A stretch of DNA of 64,000 nt from FEN-1139 sp038207155 (GTDB lineage: Bacteria > Myxococcota_A > Polyangia > Polyangiales > Polyangiaceae): contig JBBRAB010000001.1 in assembly GCA_038207155.1 (NCBI GenBank), positions 62,001 to 126,000 on the forward strand. Direction: 5' to 3'. Positions 25,831 through 34,495 of this stretch are shown one piece after another (positions within the stretch are counted from its first letter, which is position 1; every line of letters begins with the position of its first letter). The notes below the pieces were generated by a model. That model had not been told where the DNA came from, ran no database searches, and was given only the letters and a program-made list of their open reading frames with translations. The translations under genes and the position numbers were made by a program.

Positions 25831-27939
25831 TTAACCGAGGTCCAGCTTGGCGTCGCGGCGCATCCAGCCACGAGTCCAAAGATCGAAGAAAACGCGCGAA
25901 ACGACGACACCAGTGAAGATGCTCGCGACCACGCCGACGAGGAGAGTGACGGCGAAGCCCTTGATAGGACCGCTGCCGTATTGGGCCAGCACCACGCCCG
26001 AGATGAAGGTGGTGACGTGACCGTCGATGATGGCAGTCAGGGCGCGTCCGTAGCCGATTTCAACCGCTACCCGCGCACCTTTGCCCTCTCGCAATTCATC
26101 CCGGATGCGTTCGTTGATTAGGACGTTGGCGTCGACGCTCATACCAATCGTGAGCGCCAGACCGGCGATGCCCGGAAGCGTCATCGACGCGCCGAGTGAG
26201 GCCAGAATCGCCAGCTGTAAGAACAGGTTCAGCAGCACCGCGGCATCGGCTATGAAGCCCGCGCGCTTGTAGTACACCAGCATGAAGAGCAGCACGATGC
26301 CGCTGCCGATCATGGCGCCGTTCAGGCCAAGCTTGATGGCGTCGGCGCCCAAGGTGGCCCCGATGCGCTGCTCGTTGGAGGGAGTGATGGGCGCCGGAAG
26401 TGCTCCGGAGCGCAGCACCATCTCCAGCTTGCGCGAGTCGCGGAGCTGAACCTCGGCATCGCCCGAACCCATCGTGATCTGGGCATGACCGCCGGCGATT
26501 TGGGCCTGGATGACCGGAGCGCTCTCCGCGATGCCATCAAGGATGATGGCGAAGCGTCGCTTGATATTGGCGCCGGTGATGCGCTCAAACACCCGACCAC
26601 CCTGGTCGGTGAAGGTCAGGGCCACATGCCAGCCGCCAAGTCCTCCCTGGGACTGCTCGGGCTGGGCGACCGCGTCGCGAATCATGTCACCAGTGATGTC
26701 AGCGCGAGACTTGAGGAGGAACGTACGCCAGCCAACCTCCGCCTCCTTGAGCGTCGCCTCGTCGGTTTCCCGCATCAGCTGGTAACCGATCTCACGATCC
26801 GCGGGCACCGTCAGCGTGGAAGACCACTCCCTGAGGCGCCGCAGAGCTTCGCGAATCGGCTCGCCCGGCTTGCGATGGATGTAGAGGAAAGTGTGGCTCT
26901 TGAGCTTCTGGTCGCCGCTAGCGTCCAGACCGATCGGCGCGTTTTCGACGCGGAACTCGAGACCTTCCGGTAGCGTCTCGGGCCGCGCGGAGCGCGCCAG
27001 GGGTGCCAAGAAGTCGTCCTCGTCATCGAGCACCTTGAACTCGAGACGGGCTGTCTGGCTGATAAGCTCGCGGATAGTGTCGAAATCGGCCTGACGGTTA
27101 CCGGGAACTTCGACGATGATGTCTTCGTCGCGGGTGCTGACGGAGGCCTCGCGAACACCGAGTTCGTCGACGCGCCGCAGGATGATTTCGCGAGCCTGAC
27201 CAACCGCCGTGTCGCGGATCGCCGATTCAGTGCGACCCTTGATCGTGAAGGTGATGTCGCGCTGATCGGAGCTGCGGGTGTAGCCAAACTCCGAGGCAAA
27301 CAGCGCCAAGAATCGCGCGTCGACCTTACCCGGATCGGCTCCGGGCTTGACCAAGAGCTTGATGGTGTTGGCAGGCCGGCGTGGTGCGGTCAGCTCAACC
27401 TTCTCGCGCAGTTTGGTGTAGACTTCCTCACTTGGGCGCTCGCGACCCTGATGCAACCCGAAGGCGCGAGCGAGCTCCGCACGCATGTCCTCGTGGAAGC
27501 GATCACGCTTGTCCTTGATGGCCTCGTCCACATCAACGCTGTAGACGAGCCGCAGACCACCGCTCAAGTCGAGCCCCTTGGTCAGACGGAACTTGACTCG
27601 CTCCTCGATCCACCTCGGACAGGGAATGACCCCGTCGCTCATCACGTCGAGTGACGGCCAGAGGATCATGAGAGCCGACAGTGCCACGACGAGGGTGAGC
27701 CCAAATCGCGCCGTCCAGCTGGTGTCGATGTAGCCCGTGGCCACGACGACACACCAAAGCCCGCCAAGCCCTAGCAAGGTCATGGGCCAGAAAGCATCGT
27801 AGTTCGACGCAGCGGCCCCTCCCGCGAGCAGAACGGCTGCGCACCAAAGCGAAGCGCGGCTGGTGCGCTTGAAAACACCGAGAAGGGCCAGCAGTGCAGC
27901 CAGCCCAGCAAACGAATACATCAGCAGGTTGTTGACCAC
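25831..27939 (-). CDS. secD: Protein translocase subunit SecD
   Basis: A 702-aa SecD starting at GTG 27939. The conserved entry is KGLDLSGGLRLVYSVDVDEA (about residue 120), followed by the P1 domain with RRVDELGVREASVSTRDEDI and VEVPGNRQADF, and the membrane half with GAMIGSGIVLLFMLVYYKRA, IAGLALTIGMSVDANVLINE and GYGRALTAIIDGHVTTFISG. The region before the GLDLSGG block has about four hydrophobic segments over 100 residues where E. coli SecD has one; the extra helices may affect topology. YajC is 11 nt upstream and SecF 3 nt downstream. Confidence 0.97.
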   Translation of the reverse strand: MVNNLLMYSFAGLAALLALLGVFKRTSRASLWCAAVLLAGGAAASNYDAFWPMTLLGLGGLWCVVVATGYIDTSWTARFGLTLVVALSALMILWPSLDVMSDGVIPCPRWIEERVKFRLTKGLDLSGGLRLVYSVDVDEAIKDKRDRFHEDMRAELARAFGLHQGRERPSEEVYTKLREKVELTAPRRPANTIKLLVKPGADPGKVDARFLALFASEFGYTRSSDQRDITFTIKGRTESAIRDTAVGQAREIILRRVDELGVREASVSTRDEDIIVEVPGNRQADFDTIRELISQTARLEFKVLDDEDDFLAPLARSARPETLPEGLEFRVENAPIGLDASGDQKLKSHTFLYIHRKPGEPIREALRRLREWSSTLTVPADREIGYQLMRETDEATLKEAEVGWRTFLLKSRADITGDMIRDAVAQPEQSQGGLGGWHVALTFTDQGGRVFERITGANIKRRFAIILDGIAESAPVIQAQIAGGHAQITMGSGDAEVQLRDSRKLEMVLRSGALPAPITPSNEQRIGATLGADAIKLGLNGAMIGSGIVLLFMLVYYKRAGFIADAAVLLNLFLQLAILASLGASMTLPGIAGLALTIGMSVDANVLINERIRDELREGKGARVAVEIGYGRALTAIIDGHVTTFISGVVLAQYGSGPIKGFAVTLLVGVVASIFTGVVVSRVFFDLWTRGWMRRDAKLDLG

Positions 27940-27950
27940 GGTCTACCGCC

Positions 27951-28364
27951 TCACTTCTTGCCGCTGGCGATGGTCCCGTCGCCGCCGTCCTTACCGATGA
28001 TCGAGGACTTCTGGAACTCGACCTTCACTCCCGACGCGATCTCGACCTTGATGGTCCGCTCGCCAGTCTCCGCGAGTCGCCCGATCAGCCCACCCTGGAG
28101 AACGATTCTGTCCCCCTTCTGAAGCCCAGTCAGCATGGCTGCCTGCGCCTTTTTCTGCGAGCGACTGCTCCACCAAGTCACGAGCGCGAAGGGCACCACC
28201 ATCCCTAGGATGAGCAGCATGTTGCCACCACCGAAGGCCCCGGTGGGCGCATCATGGTGAACTTCCTTCGCGGACGGCTGCACCGTGTGTGCCACGGGTT
28301 GAGAAGCAACCGCTGGACGTCCAGGGGCAGTCGGCGGAGTTGTGTTCGAGACTTCCGTGGGCAC
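27951..28364 (-). CDS. yajC: Preprotein translocase accessory subunit YajC
   Basis: A 137-aa protein with one membrane helix (LLILGMVVPFALVTWWSS) and the YajC signature after it: SQKKAQAAMLTGLQKGDRIV and LQGGLIGRLAE. About 48 Pro/Thr/Val-rich residues precede the helix, where E. coli YajC starts close to it; this extension is either genuine or an overlong start at GTG 28364, with no strong ribosome-binding site to decide. YajC associates with SecDF and SecYEG. It is the first gene of the operon. Confidence 0.9.
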   Translation of the reverse strand: MPTEVSNTTPPTAPGRPAVASQPVAHTVQPSAKEVHHDAPTGAFGGGNMLLILGMVVPFALVTWWSSRSQKKAQAAMLTGLQKGDRIVLQGGLIGRLAETGERTIKVEIASGVKVEFQKSSIIGKDGGDGTIASGKK

Positions 28365-28858
28365 GTTATTTGGTGTTTCGCGAGGGCTCCAAGGAGACGC
28401 TGACTTGGTCTGCCAGAGAGCCCGTGGAATCGGTTTACGGGGAGAGACGACGCGCGCAGGTTGCCCAGAAATACTTGGGTCAAACGCGGTACGCCCGCAG
28501 CATTGCGGAACGGGAGGGCCGGCCTATACCGGCTTTATTCCGCACGTGCAAGGCCTCCTCCATATCGCACAGCGAGCGCTGCGACGCCCAGGGCTGCGCA
28601 CGTCCGGGGCGCTCAGTAGCTGTCGCTTCGGCCGGATTTTGAGCGAGCATCGTCTGCTCGCCCGGTCGGACCTCGCTTAGTCGACGGCAAACGGTCAAGG
28701 AGCACAAGGCCCGCTGGCGGATGACACTGGACGTCGGCCCAATCGACCATAAATCTGGAGCAGCCGCCTTGACCGAGACCCTGAGTGGATGTATTCCAGG
28801 GCTCCCCTGCGTTCCGAAAAGCGAATTCCAGCGGCCTTCGAGGGCCGCCATGCACCAC
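28365..28858. other. 494-nt gap between yajC and tRNA-Val
   Basis: No convincing gene. Short open frames on both strands lack family features and read as chance frames in GC-rich DNA. It must contain the promoter of the yajC-secDF operon (leftward) and probably that of tRNA-Val (rightward). It contains one nested inverted repeat at 28504-28544: outer arms TGCGGAA / TTCCGCA, inner arms GCCGG / CCGGC around CCTATA. Confidence 0.5.
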
Positions 28859-28930
<72 letters not shown>

Positions 28931-29229
28931 CAATGCTTTGCTCGGATGCGCAGGGGGAAACTCCACGCTGCAGCGTTATGAGTCCCTCGTGAGGACGCTG
29001 ACGGTGTGGCGTGTCCGCGTTGGCGGTGCGGCGTTTTCGCGTTGCCTCAGTCAGAGTCGTCGGGGCCTGCGTGGCGCCGATCGACACGCGGGTTCGAGTC
29101 TGTCGGTGTGCCTGATCGAGGGCGCCCCGTGCGGACTGGGTCTGTCGCGACCCGTGGTAGCTCCGAGGGGTGATGATTTAGCAAGCCGGGCCCGCTGCGG
29201 TCGGCACTAGGGAAGAGAGTTCGTCGTTT
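28931..29229. other. 299-nt gap upstream of infC
   Basis: No gene is seen. The stretch must hold the infC promoter or an extended transcript from tRNA-Val, and the infC leader. GGGAAGAGAG at 29211-29220 is purine-rich but 9 nt or more from the ATG, so it is a weak ribosome-binding site. Confidence 0.45.
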
Positions 29230-30024
29230 ATGGCTATGGGGCGTCGTTTTAGTCGTGAGCCGCGCGGACCTCAGATCCGCATCAATCACCGCATTCGTGT
29301 GCCTGAGGTTCGGGTCGTCGGTCCCGACGGACAGAATCTCGGCGTCCTCGCAACGGACGAAGCACTGCGCCGCGCTCAGGCAGCAGGCTTTGATCTCGTC
29401 GAGGTCAACCCGAAGGCGGTTCCGCCGGTCTGTAAGATCCTCGATTTCGGCAAGTACAAGTACGAGGAAAAGAAGAAGCAGCGCGAGGCGAAGAAGAAGC
29501 AGGCCGTCGTCGAGGTCAAGGAGATCAAGCTCCGGCCCAAGACGGATGACCACGATCTCAACGTCAAGATCCGCGCTGCGCGACGTTTTCTCGAAGCGGG
29601 GAACAAGGTCAAGATTACCTGCCGCTTCCGTGGACGTGAGATCACTCACCCCGAGGTCGCGCTCCAGCAGTTCAATCTGATGTTCTCGCACCTTGAGGAC
29701 GTGGCGAATCTTGAGCAGCGTCCGTCGATGGAGGGCCGCGCTATGGCCGCCTTCATCTCGCCCAAGCCCCAGGTGCTGCAGCGCCTAGCCAAGGATCGCG
29801 CGGCACGTGAACGTGCTGCGGCCCTTGACGGAACAAAGCCCGGCATCAACGGAACGTCGCCGAATCTCGAGGTCGACGAGAACTTTGACGACGAGCTCCA
29901 CGAGCCCGACGACGACGATGAGGACGACGAGGACGACGAGGACGAGGAAGGCGAAGCTGGAGCCGAGGGCGAAGCTGGAGCCGAGGGCGAAGCTGGAGTC
30001 GAAGTCCCCAAGGAAACCAAGTAA
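29230..30024 (+). CDS. infC: Translation initiation factor IF-3 with acidic C-terminal tail
   Basis: A 264-aa IF3. Residues 1-190 are the standard two-domain factor: IRINHRIRVPEVRVVGPDG, GFDLVEVNPKAVPPVCKILD, the Lys-rich linker EEKKKQREAKKKQ, VKEIKLRPKTDDHDLNVK and ITCRFRGREITHPE. IF3 binds the 30S subunit and checks the start codon and initiator tRNA. Residues about 205-264 are an added acidic tail, mostly Asp/Glu and ending in a tandem EGEAGA repeat. Myxococcus xanthus IF3 (Dsg) also has a C-terminal extension needed for development. Here the start is ATG, not the unusual AUU of many infC genes. rpmI and rplT do not follow; a terminator does. Confidence 0.96.
   Translation: MAMGRRFSREPRGPQIRINHRIRVPEVRVVGPDGQNLGVLATDEALRRAQAAGFDLVEVNPKAVPPVCKILDFGKYKYEEKKKQREAKKKQAVVEVKEIKLRPKTDDHDLNVKIRAARRFLEAGNKVKITCRFRGREITHPEVALQQFNLMFSHLEDVANLEQRPSMEGRAMAAFISPKPQVLQRLAKDRAARERAAALDGTKPGINGTSPNLEVDENFDDELHEPDDDDEDDEDDEDEEGEAGAEGEAGAEGEAGVEVPKETK
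29947..30000 (+). repeat. Three tandem 18-nt units in the infC tail
   Basis: Units at 29947-29964, 29965-29982 and 29983-30000 of the form GARGGCGAAGCTGGAGYC encode three near-identical EGEAGA/V hexapeptides. The near-identity at DNA level points to recent slippage or unequal crossover, so copy number may vary between strains. Confidence 0.9.
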
Positions 30025-30081
30025 CTTGCCTGTCGCAGCGCACGTCGCTGCGTGAGTGGAACTCACCCTAGGTTCCACCGA

Positions 30082-30133
30082 TGAAGCGGCCCCAGCGATG
30101 CCCAATGGTATCCCTGGGGCTTGCTTCATTTTG
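30082..30133 (+). terminator. Strong intrinsic terminator after infC
   Basis: ATGAAGC (30082-30088) and CCCCAG (30091-30096) pair with CTGGGG (30115-30120) and GCTTCAT (30124-30130), followed by TTT. The stem is long with one small asymmetric bulge, an 18-nt loop, and 57 nt past the infC stop. The reverse complement also forms a stem preceding the end of the convergent methyltransferase gene. Confidence 0.85.
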
Positions 30134-30253
30134 GGAGCTGACTCCCGCCCGGAGTTCAACCTGGCAGTGCGCCAGTAGGCTACCGAGGGGGTTTGGCGCG
30201 GCGTGGAACCACGCGGCTGCGGCCGCCGGCGAGGTCGAGTGGGAATCGACCGC

Positions 30254-31144
30254 TTAGCTACGGCGGGCGCGCAGAATCGCCCAGGGCGTCGGTGTCACGC
30301 GCCACTCCCACAAGGACAGGAGTCGATCCAAGTGTCCGAGCCCCAAGCGATCAAACAGATCAGGCAACTCGACCGTTTGCTGCTGGTGACTCACCCGGGT
30401 TATCTCGTGACTATCGGCAAATCGCGCCAGCACCTCCTCAGGGAGTGACGCGCTGCGGTGGGGATGCAGCTCCACCACTAGATCGAGCTGCTTGAGGCTG
30501 GGCTCTGCGACGGGGTCGAGGAGCTCGAGCTCGGCCCCCTCGATGTCGCACAGGACCAGGGTGTCACCGGGTGGGTAGTCGCGAAAATCCTTGAGCCTGA
30601 ACTCAGCGCCCACCGACACCCGCTCTCCAACGCCGTTCTGGTCGGCCAAGCTGCGACAGGTCTGCTGCCCGCGCGGATCAATGTCGAAGGCATGCACCCG
30701 CGCGAGCGGGAGTCGATGCGCCAGGCCAACAGCGTAGTAGCCCTCGGCGCAGCCAACGTTCACCACATGGCCGTAACCACGCCGGATCAAACTCTCCCAA
30801 TGCTCATGCAGTTCGGCTTCGTAACAGCCGAGGAGTTTGGGCACGTAGCAGCCCTCGGTCACCTCAGAGACGAACTGCATTCCACGAAACGGTCCAGCGT
30901 AAACCGTCGGTCCGAGTTCTTTGAGAATCGTGTTTTGAAGCAAATGCGCGCGGTGCTTGGCAACCAATCGAAGCACATCGTTGAGCACGCGAATGTCCTC
31001 CGCGGCAACACTGTGCTGAACGGTCGACAGCGCAGCGACGCGGTCGAGCATGTTACGGTGTAGGGAAGGCATTCGCAGACACAACGACCGAAACCACATT
31101 CCCTGAAGCGCCCAAGACGCGGGGACCCAGCGGGCCGTCGCCAT
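30254..31144 (-). CDS. FkbM-like SAM-dependent methyltransferase
   Basis: A 296-aa protein with a class I methyltransferase fold in residues about 110-260. Motif I reads VVNVGCAEGYYAVGLAHRLP, followed by VHAFDIDPRG (motif II) and VLCDIEGAELELLDP, the last typical of the FkbM group, which O-methylates sugars and natural products. The first 100 residues are helical and have no recognised domain; a later start (for example ATG 31069, MPSLHRNML) is possible. It stands alone, convergent with infC. The substrate cannot be told from context. Confidence 0.75.
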   Translation of the reverse strand: MATARWVPASWALQGMWFRSLCLRMPSLHRNMLDRVAALSTVQHSVAAEDIRVLNDVLRLVAKHRAHLLQNTILKELGPTVYAGPFRGMQFVSEVTEGCYVPKLLGCYEAELHEHWESLIRRGYGHVVNVGCAEGYYAVGLAHRLPLARVHAFDIDPRGQQTCRSLADQNGVGERVSVGAEFRLKDFRDYPPGDTLVLCDIEGAELELLDPVAEPSLKQLDLVVELHPHRSASLPEEVLARFADSHEITRVSHQQQTVELPDLFDRLGLGHLDRLLSLWEWRVTPTPWAILRARRS

Positions 31145-31205
31145 TGCAGGCGTCAGCCGGACCGGGCTTGGGACCGCGGTGCCCGAACGAGGCTAGCCGA
31201 ACGTC

Positions 31206-31823
31206 CTAGGCAGAGCCGACCGGCCCGCGCGACGCGAGCAGTCCGCGACCGGCCAGGACGGCGGCTAGGGGGGCCGAGCCGCTTCGCAGCCAGCGCTCAT
31301 AGAGGCTTAATAAGGCCTCATTGGAGCGAGCCGAGGCCGCACCGAGGGAGTCTGCCACCGCGCGGACCAGCTGCACGAACACCCTGAACCCCTCGGCCAG
31401 CTCGTGAAAGAGCCCTGTCCCCGGGGAGGCCGACGGGACCGCGAGCATGCGCTCTGCCCGAGCGTAAGCGTCGGAGCCAAGTTGCTCGGCATAGCTGCGA
31501 CTGAGGCCACGACGCTCCAGATGCTCCGAGAAATACCCGCAGGCATAGAGGAGCTCGTCCCCCAACTGCCGCAGTCGCTCGAACGCCTCGCGCGGGGGAA
31601 GGCTACTGATCGTGGCGACTCGGATGCTGAGTGGCTCGCTGCCCCCGGTCGCGTCGGGGACTCGCACGGCCGACGTCGTCAGGATGCCAGCGACGTAGCG
31701 GGTCGCGCCGACAGAGACGGAACACCCGAGCTGCTCTTTGGCACGAACCACGGCTTCAACGAAGAAGCTCTCTAGATCCGTGGTGAGATCGATCGTCCCG
31801 AGAACCAAGCCTGATTCGCTCAT
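31206..31823 (-). CDS. Conserved-looking hypothetical protein
   Basis: 205 aa from ATG 31823, chosen because GGAG lies about 10 nt upstream and the protein-like sequence begins there (MSESGLVLGTIDLTTDLESF); the frame is open to 31961. I do not recognise it. The N-terminal half looks alpha/beta (VGATRYVAGILTTSAVRV, LSIRVATISSLPPREAFERL) and the C-terminal half is helical. There is no signal peptide and no membrane segment. It ends 62 nt before the FkbM-like gene on the same strand and starts about 210 nt from the TraB gene stop. The function is unknown. Confidence 0.6.
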   Translation of the reverse strand: MSESGLVLGTIDLTTDLESFFVEAVVRAKEQLGCSVSVGATRYVAGILTTSAVRVPDATGGSEPLSIRVATISSLPPREAFERLRQLGDELLYACGYFSEHLERRGLSRSYAEQLGSDAYARAERMLAVPSASPGTGLFHELAEGFRVFVQLVRAVADSLGAASARSNEALLSLYERWLRSGSAPLAAVLAGRGLLASRGPVGSA

Positions 31824-32033
31824 GTCCGACTCCGAAGCTGTCACTGCAGAGTACGGCAGATTGTCGCAAAAGACCTTCGTCGCCGGGACGAATTTTCGCC
31901 ACCAAGAGCGGCGACTGCCAATCGGTCTGGACGGGGCTTGATCCGCTTGCGAAGCACCCAACTTCCGCTCAAAATGTCAGTCTATCAACCGCGACGCGGC
32001 AGTTGCATTTCGCTGAACCGTTCCGCCGAGTTC

Positions 32034-33197
32034 CTAGCGCAACAGTGACAGGAGGCGCGCGGCGCCCACCGCCACGCCGATGGTGGCTCCAATATTGGAC
32101 GCCATGAGAATCAGGAACACGCGCAGCGCCCGGTTGCGATAGAAACCGCCGAGGCTCTGGACGGCCTGCGGAATGTCTTCACAGTCCGCGACGGTCGGTC
32201 GCCGCAACCAGGCTTCGGCCAGGGACGTCAGCATCCCAGCAGCGATCGCCGGGTGCAGCGTCGTCACGGGCGCCACCAGCGCCCCCAGCAGCACGACCAG
32301 TGGATGCGCACCTGCCAGTGCAGTCCCAATGCCGCAGCCGATGCTGGTCGGAAGCGCCCAAGCGAGCAGCAGCTGAGACCAGCTGTGGTGCTCGGGGCGA
32401 CTCCAACCAAAACACAGAGCGACCACGATCACGAGAGGGAGCAGCCAGGCCAGTAGCTTGGTCGTCAGTTTCTTTTGCGGAATTAGCGCGAGACTGGCAC
32501 GGTCTACCGGCTCATTGAGTCCGCGTACCATGCCTGGTACATGTCCAGCGCCAACGATCGCAACGATGCGCTTGCCGGGCGCTTCGCGAACAGACGAGAT
32601 CAGCCAGCTATCTCGTTCCGTGATCAAGGGCTCACGGATGCCCGGCATGACCCGCGCGAGCTCATCAAGCATCTCGGAGAACGTATCGCGCTCCTTGAGC
32701 GCCTCGAGTTGCTCCTCGGTGATCTCCTCGTTAGCAAACGGAGCAGCGAGCAAGATTGCGATCAGCTTAGCGCGATCAAGAAAGCGAACATTGGACCAGG
32801 CGCGCTTGAGCGTGGCCTGAATGTCCCGGTCCGCCAAGACCAACTCGGCTCCGATCGCCTCAGCCGCTTCCACTGCCGCCAGCAGCTCCGCGCCCGGACG
32901 CACTCCAAGTTTGTCCCCAATTCGTCGTTGGTGCGCCGAAAGCGCCAGATTGGCGAGCAGGTAGAGCACCTTTCCCTCGCGAATGATCTGAGAGACATTC
33001 AGCTTCCTCCACCGCGACTGGTCACGAAGCGACTCGTAGCGCAGGGCATCGAGCTCCACACAGACCGCGTCGGGTCGGAGTTCGGCGATCACCTCGCGCA
33101 CCTCGTCCACACTTTTTCGCGAGACATGGGCCGTCCCAACCAAGAAGAGCTCGCGCCCATCGTACTCGAGGCGGGTGACGTTACCGGGCGATTGCAT
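32034..33197 (-). CDS. TraB/PrgY (GumN-like) family membrane protein
   Basis: A 387-aa protein. The N-terminal domain has the TraB/ChaN-like marks LFLVGTAHVSRKSVDEV, VCVELDALRYESL, AELVLADRDIQATLKRAW and IVAIVGAGHVPGM, which contain the conserved Glu and GxxH motifs thought to form a metalloprotease-like site. Residues about 245-387 contain four or so membrane helices (LLAWLLPLVIVVALCFGW onward). The enterococcal namesake TraB/PrgY limits peptide pheromone activity; the role in this organism is unknown. It is divergent from the aminotransferase gene. Confidence 0.9.
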   Translation of the reverse strand: MQSPGNVTRLEYDGRELFLVGTAHVSRKSVDEVREVIAELRPDAVCVELDALRYESLRDQSRWRKLNVSQIIREGKVLYLLANLALSAHQRRIGDKLGVRPGAELLAAVEAAEAIGAELVLADRDIQATLKRAWSNVRFLDRAKLIAILLAAPFANEEITEEQLEALKERDTFSEMLDELARVMPGIREPLITERDSWLISSVREAPGKRIVAIVGAGHVPGMVRGLNEPVDRASLALIPQKKLTTKLLAWLLPLVIVVALCFGWSRPEHHSWSQLLLAWALPTSIGCGIGTALAGAHPLVVLLGALVAPVTTLHPAIAAGMLTSLAEAWLRRPTVADCEDIPQAVQSLGGFYRNRALRVFLILMASNIGATIGVAVGAARLLSLLR

Positions 33198-33343
33198 CGG
33201 ACGCGGAAGTTAGATCCAATCGCAGGATCGCGCAGCAAAAACGGCAATTCACGCAAAAAACGGGGAGACGAGCCCCAGCATGGGGTGCCAAGTGGGTTGA
33301 CCTGCCCTTGCAGAGCCGAGCCGACTGGCGAAAGCTTCGGTGC

Positions 33344-34495
33344 GTGTTCTCGAGCCGTACCAACCTCAGCACCGAACCAAACGAGTTCAGTAGACGCCTG
33401 AACGCGATTCGTGCCTCGGGTCGAGAATTGCTCGACCTCACGTGTAGCAATCCCACTCGTGTCGGCCTGCCCGAGGACCCCCAGTTGCTGGCGGAGCTGT
33501 CCAGCCCGTCCGCGCTGCGATACGACCCCTGTGCACTCGGTCTGCTCGATGCCCGGCGGGCCGTGGCAGCCGAGTTTGCCCGGACTGGGACAAGCCTGGC
33601 TCCCGACTCTATTCTTCTCACCGCCAGCACGAGCGAAGCCTACGCCTTTCTCTTCAAGCTCCTCACTGAACCCGGGGACGAGATACTGGTGCCGCGCCCG
33701 AGCTATCCGCTGTTCGAGCATCTGACTCAACTGGAGAGCCTCGTATCGGTACCCTACGAGCTTCGCTACGACGGTTCTTGGTACCTCGATCTGGACTCCA
33801 TCCAGCGCGCCATCACGGCGCGAACCAAGGCGATCGTCGTGGTGAGTCCGAATAACCCCACGGGCTCCTGCCTGCGGCGGAAAGAGCTCACACGATTGGC
33901 CAGTCTCGGGCTGCCGCTCATATCGGATGAGGTCTTTGCCGACTACCGATTTGACGATTCAAGCGCGCTGATGCGGACAGCTCTGGAGCAGTCGGAGACG
34001 TTGACCTTCGCCCTCGGTGGACTGTCCAAGTCGTTGGCCTTGCCCCAACTCAAGCTCGCGTGGATTGGCGTCGGCGGTCCTGAGACCCTGCGCCGAGCGG
34101 CCCTCGAACGACTGGATCTGATCGCCGATACGTACCTCTCGGTGTCCACCCCGATCCAGCTGGCACTCGCTGGCCTACTCCGCCGCGGCACCGCTCGGCG
34201 GCAGGCCGTCCAGGTGCGCCTCGCGTACAATCTGGCGCAGGCCAAAGAGGTTACTCGGGACACCGCCGTCACCCCACTCCAGGTTGACGGCGGCTGGACC
34301 CTGCCGCTGAGGCTCCCGAGGACGCGCAGCGAGGAGAGCTGGGTCTATCTCCTTCTCGAGCAGGCGGGCGTCCTGGTGCAGCCGGGTTGGTTCTTTGACT
34401 TTCGAGAGGAGGCCTTCGCCATCGTCAGCCTCCTCTCGGAGCCCAGCCAATTTCGCCGGGGTCTCGAACGTCTTATTGAGCGCGTCGACGACTGA
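33344..34495 (+). CDS. PLP-dependent aminotransferase, class I/II
   Basis: About 383 aa from GTG 33344, with TTG 33308 as a longer alternative. It is a fold-type I aminotransferase: LLDLTCSNPTRVGL near the N-terminus, PRPSYPLFEHL, VVVSPNNPTGSCLRR (substrate/PLP binding Asn), LISDEVFADYRFD (Asp contacting the PLP ring) and LGGLSKSLALPQLKLAW with the PLP-binding lysine in GLSKS. The amino-acid substrate cannot be read from this; the family includes aspartate and alanine-type enzymes. Its 3' end overlaps the convergent MYXO-CTERM gene by 23 nt. Confidence 0.88.
   Translation: MFSSRTNLSTEPNEFSRRLNAIRASGRELLDLTCSNPTRVGLPEDPQLLAELSSPSALRYDPCALGLLDARRAVAAEFARTGTSLAPDSILLTASTSEAYAFLFKLLTEPGDEILVPRPSYPLFEHLTQLESLVSVPYELRYDGSWYLDLDSIQRAITARTKAIVVVSPNNPTGSCLRRKELTRLASLGLPLISDEVFADYRFDDSSALMRTALEQSETLTFALGGLSKSLALPQLKLAWIGVGGPETLRRAALERLDLIADTYLSVSTPIQLALAGLLRRGTARRQAVQVRLAYNLAQAKEVTRDTAVTPLQVDGGWTLPLRLPRTRSEESWVYLLLEQAGVLVQPGWFFDFREEAFAIVSLLSEPSQFRRGLERLIERVDD

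Noticed and set aside
29080..29120. GGGTTCGAGTC resembling a tRNA T-loop
   Set aside because: No matching T-stem, acceptor or anticodon arm can be folded around it.
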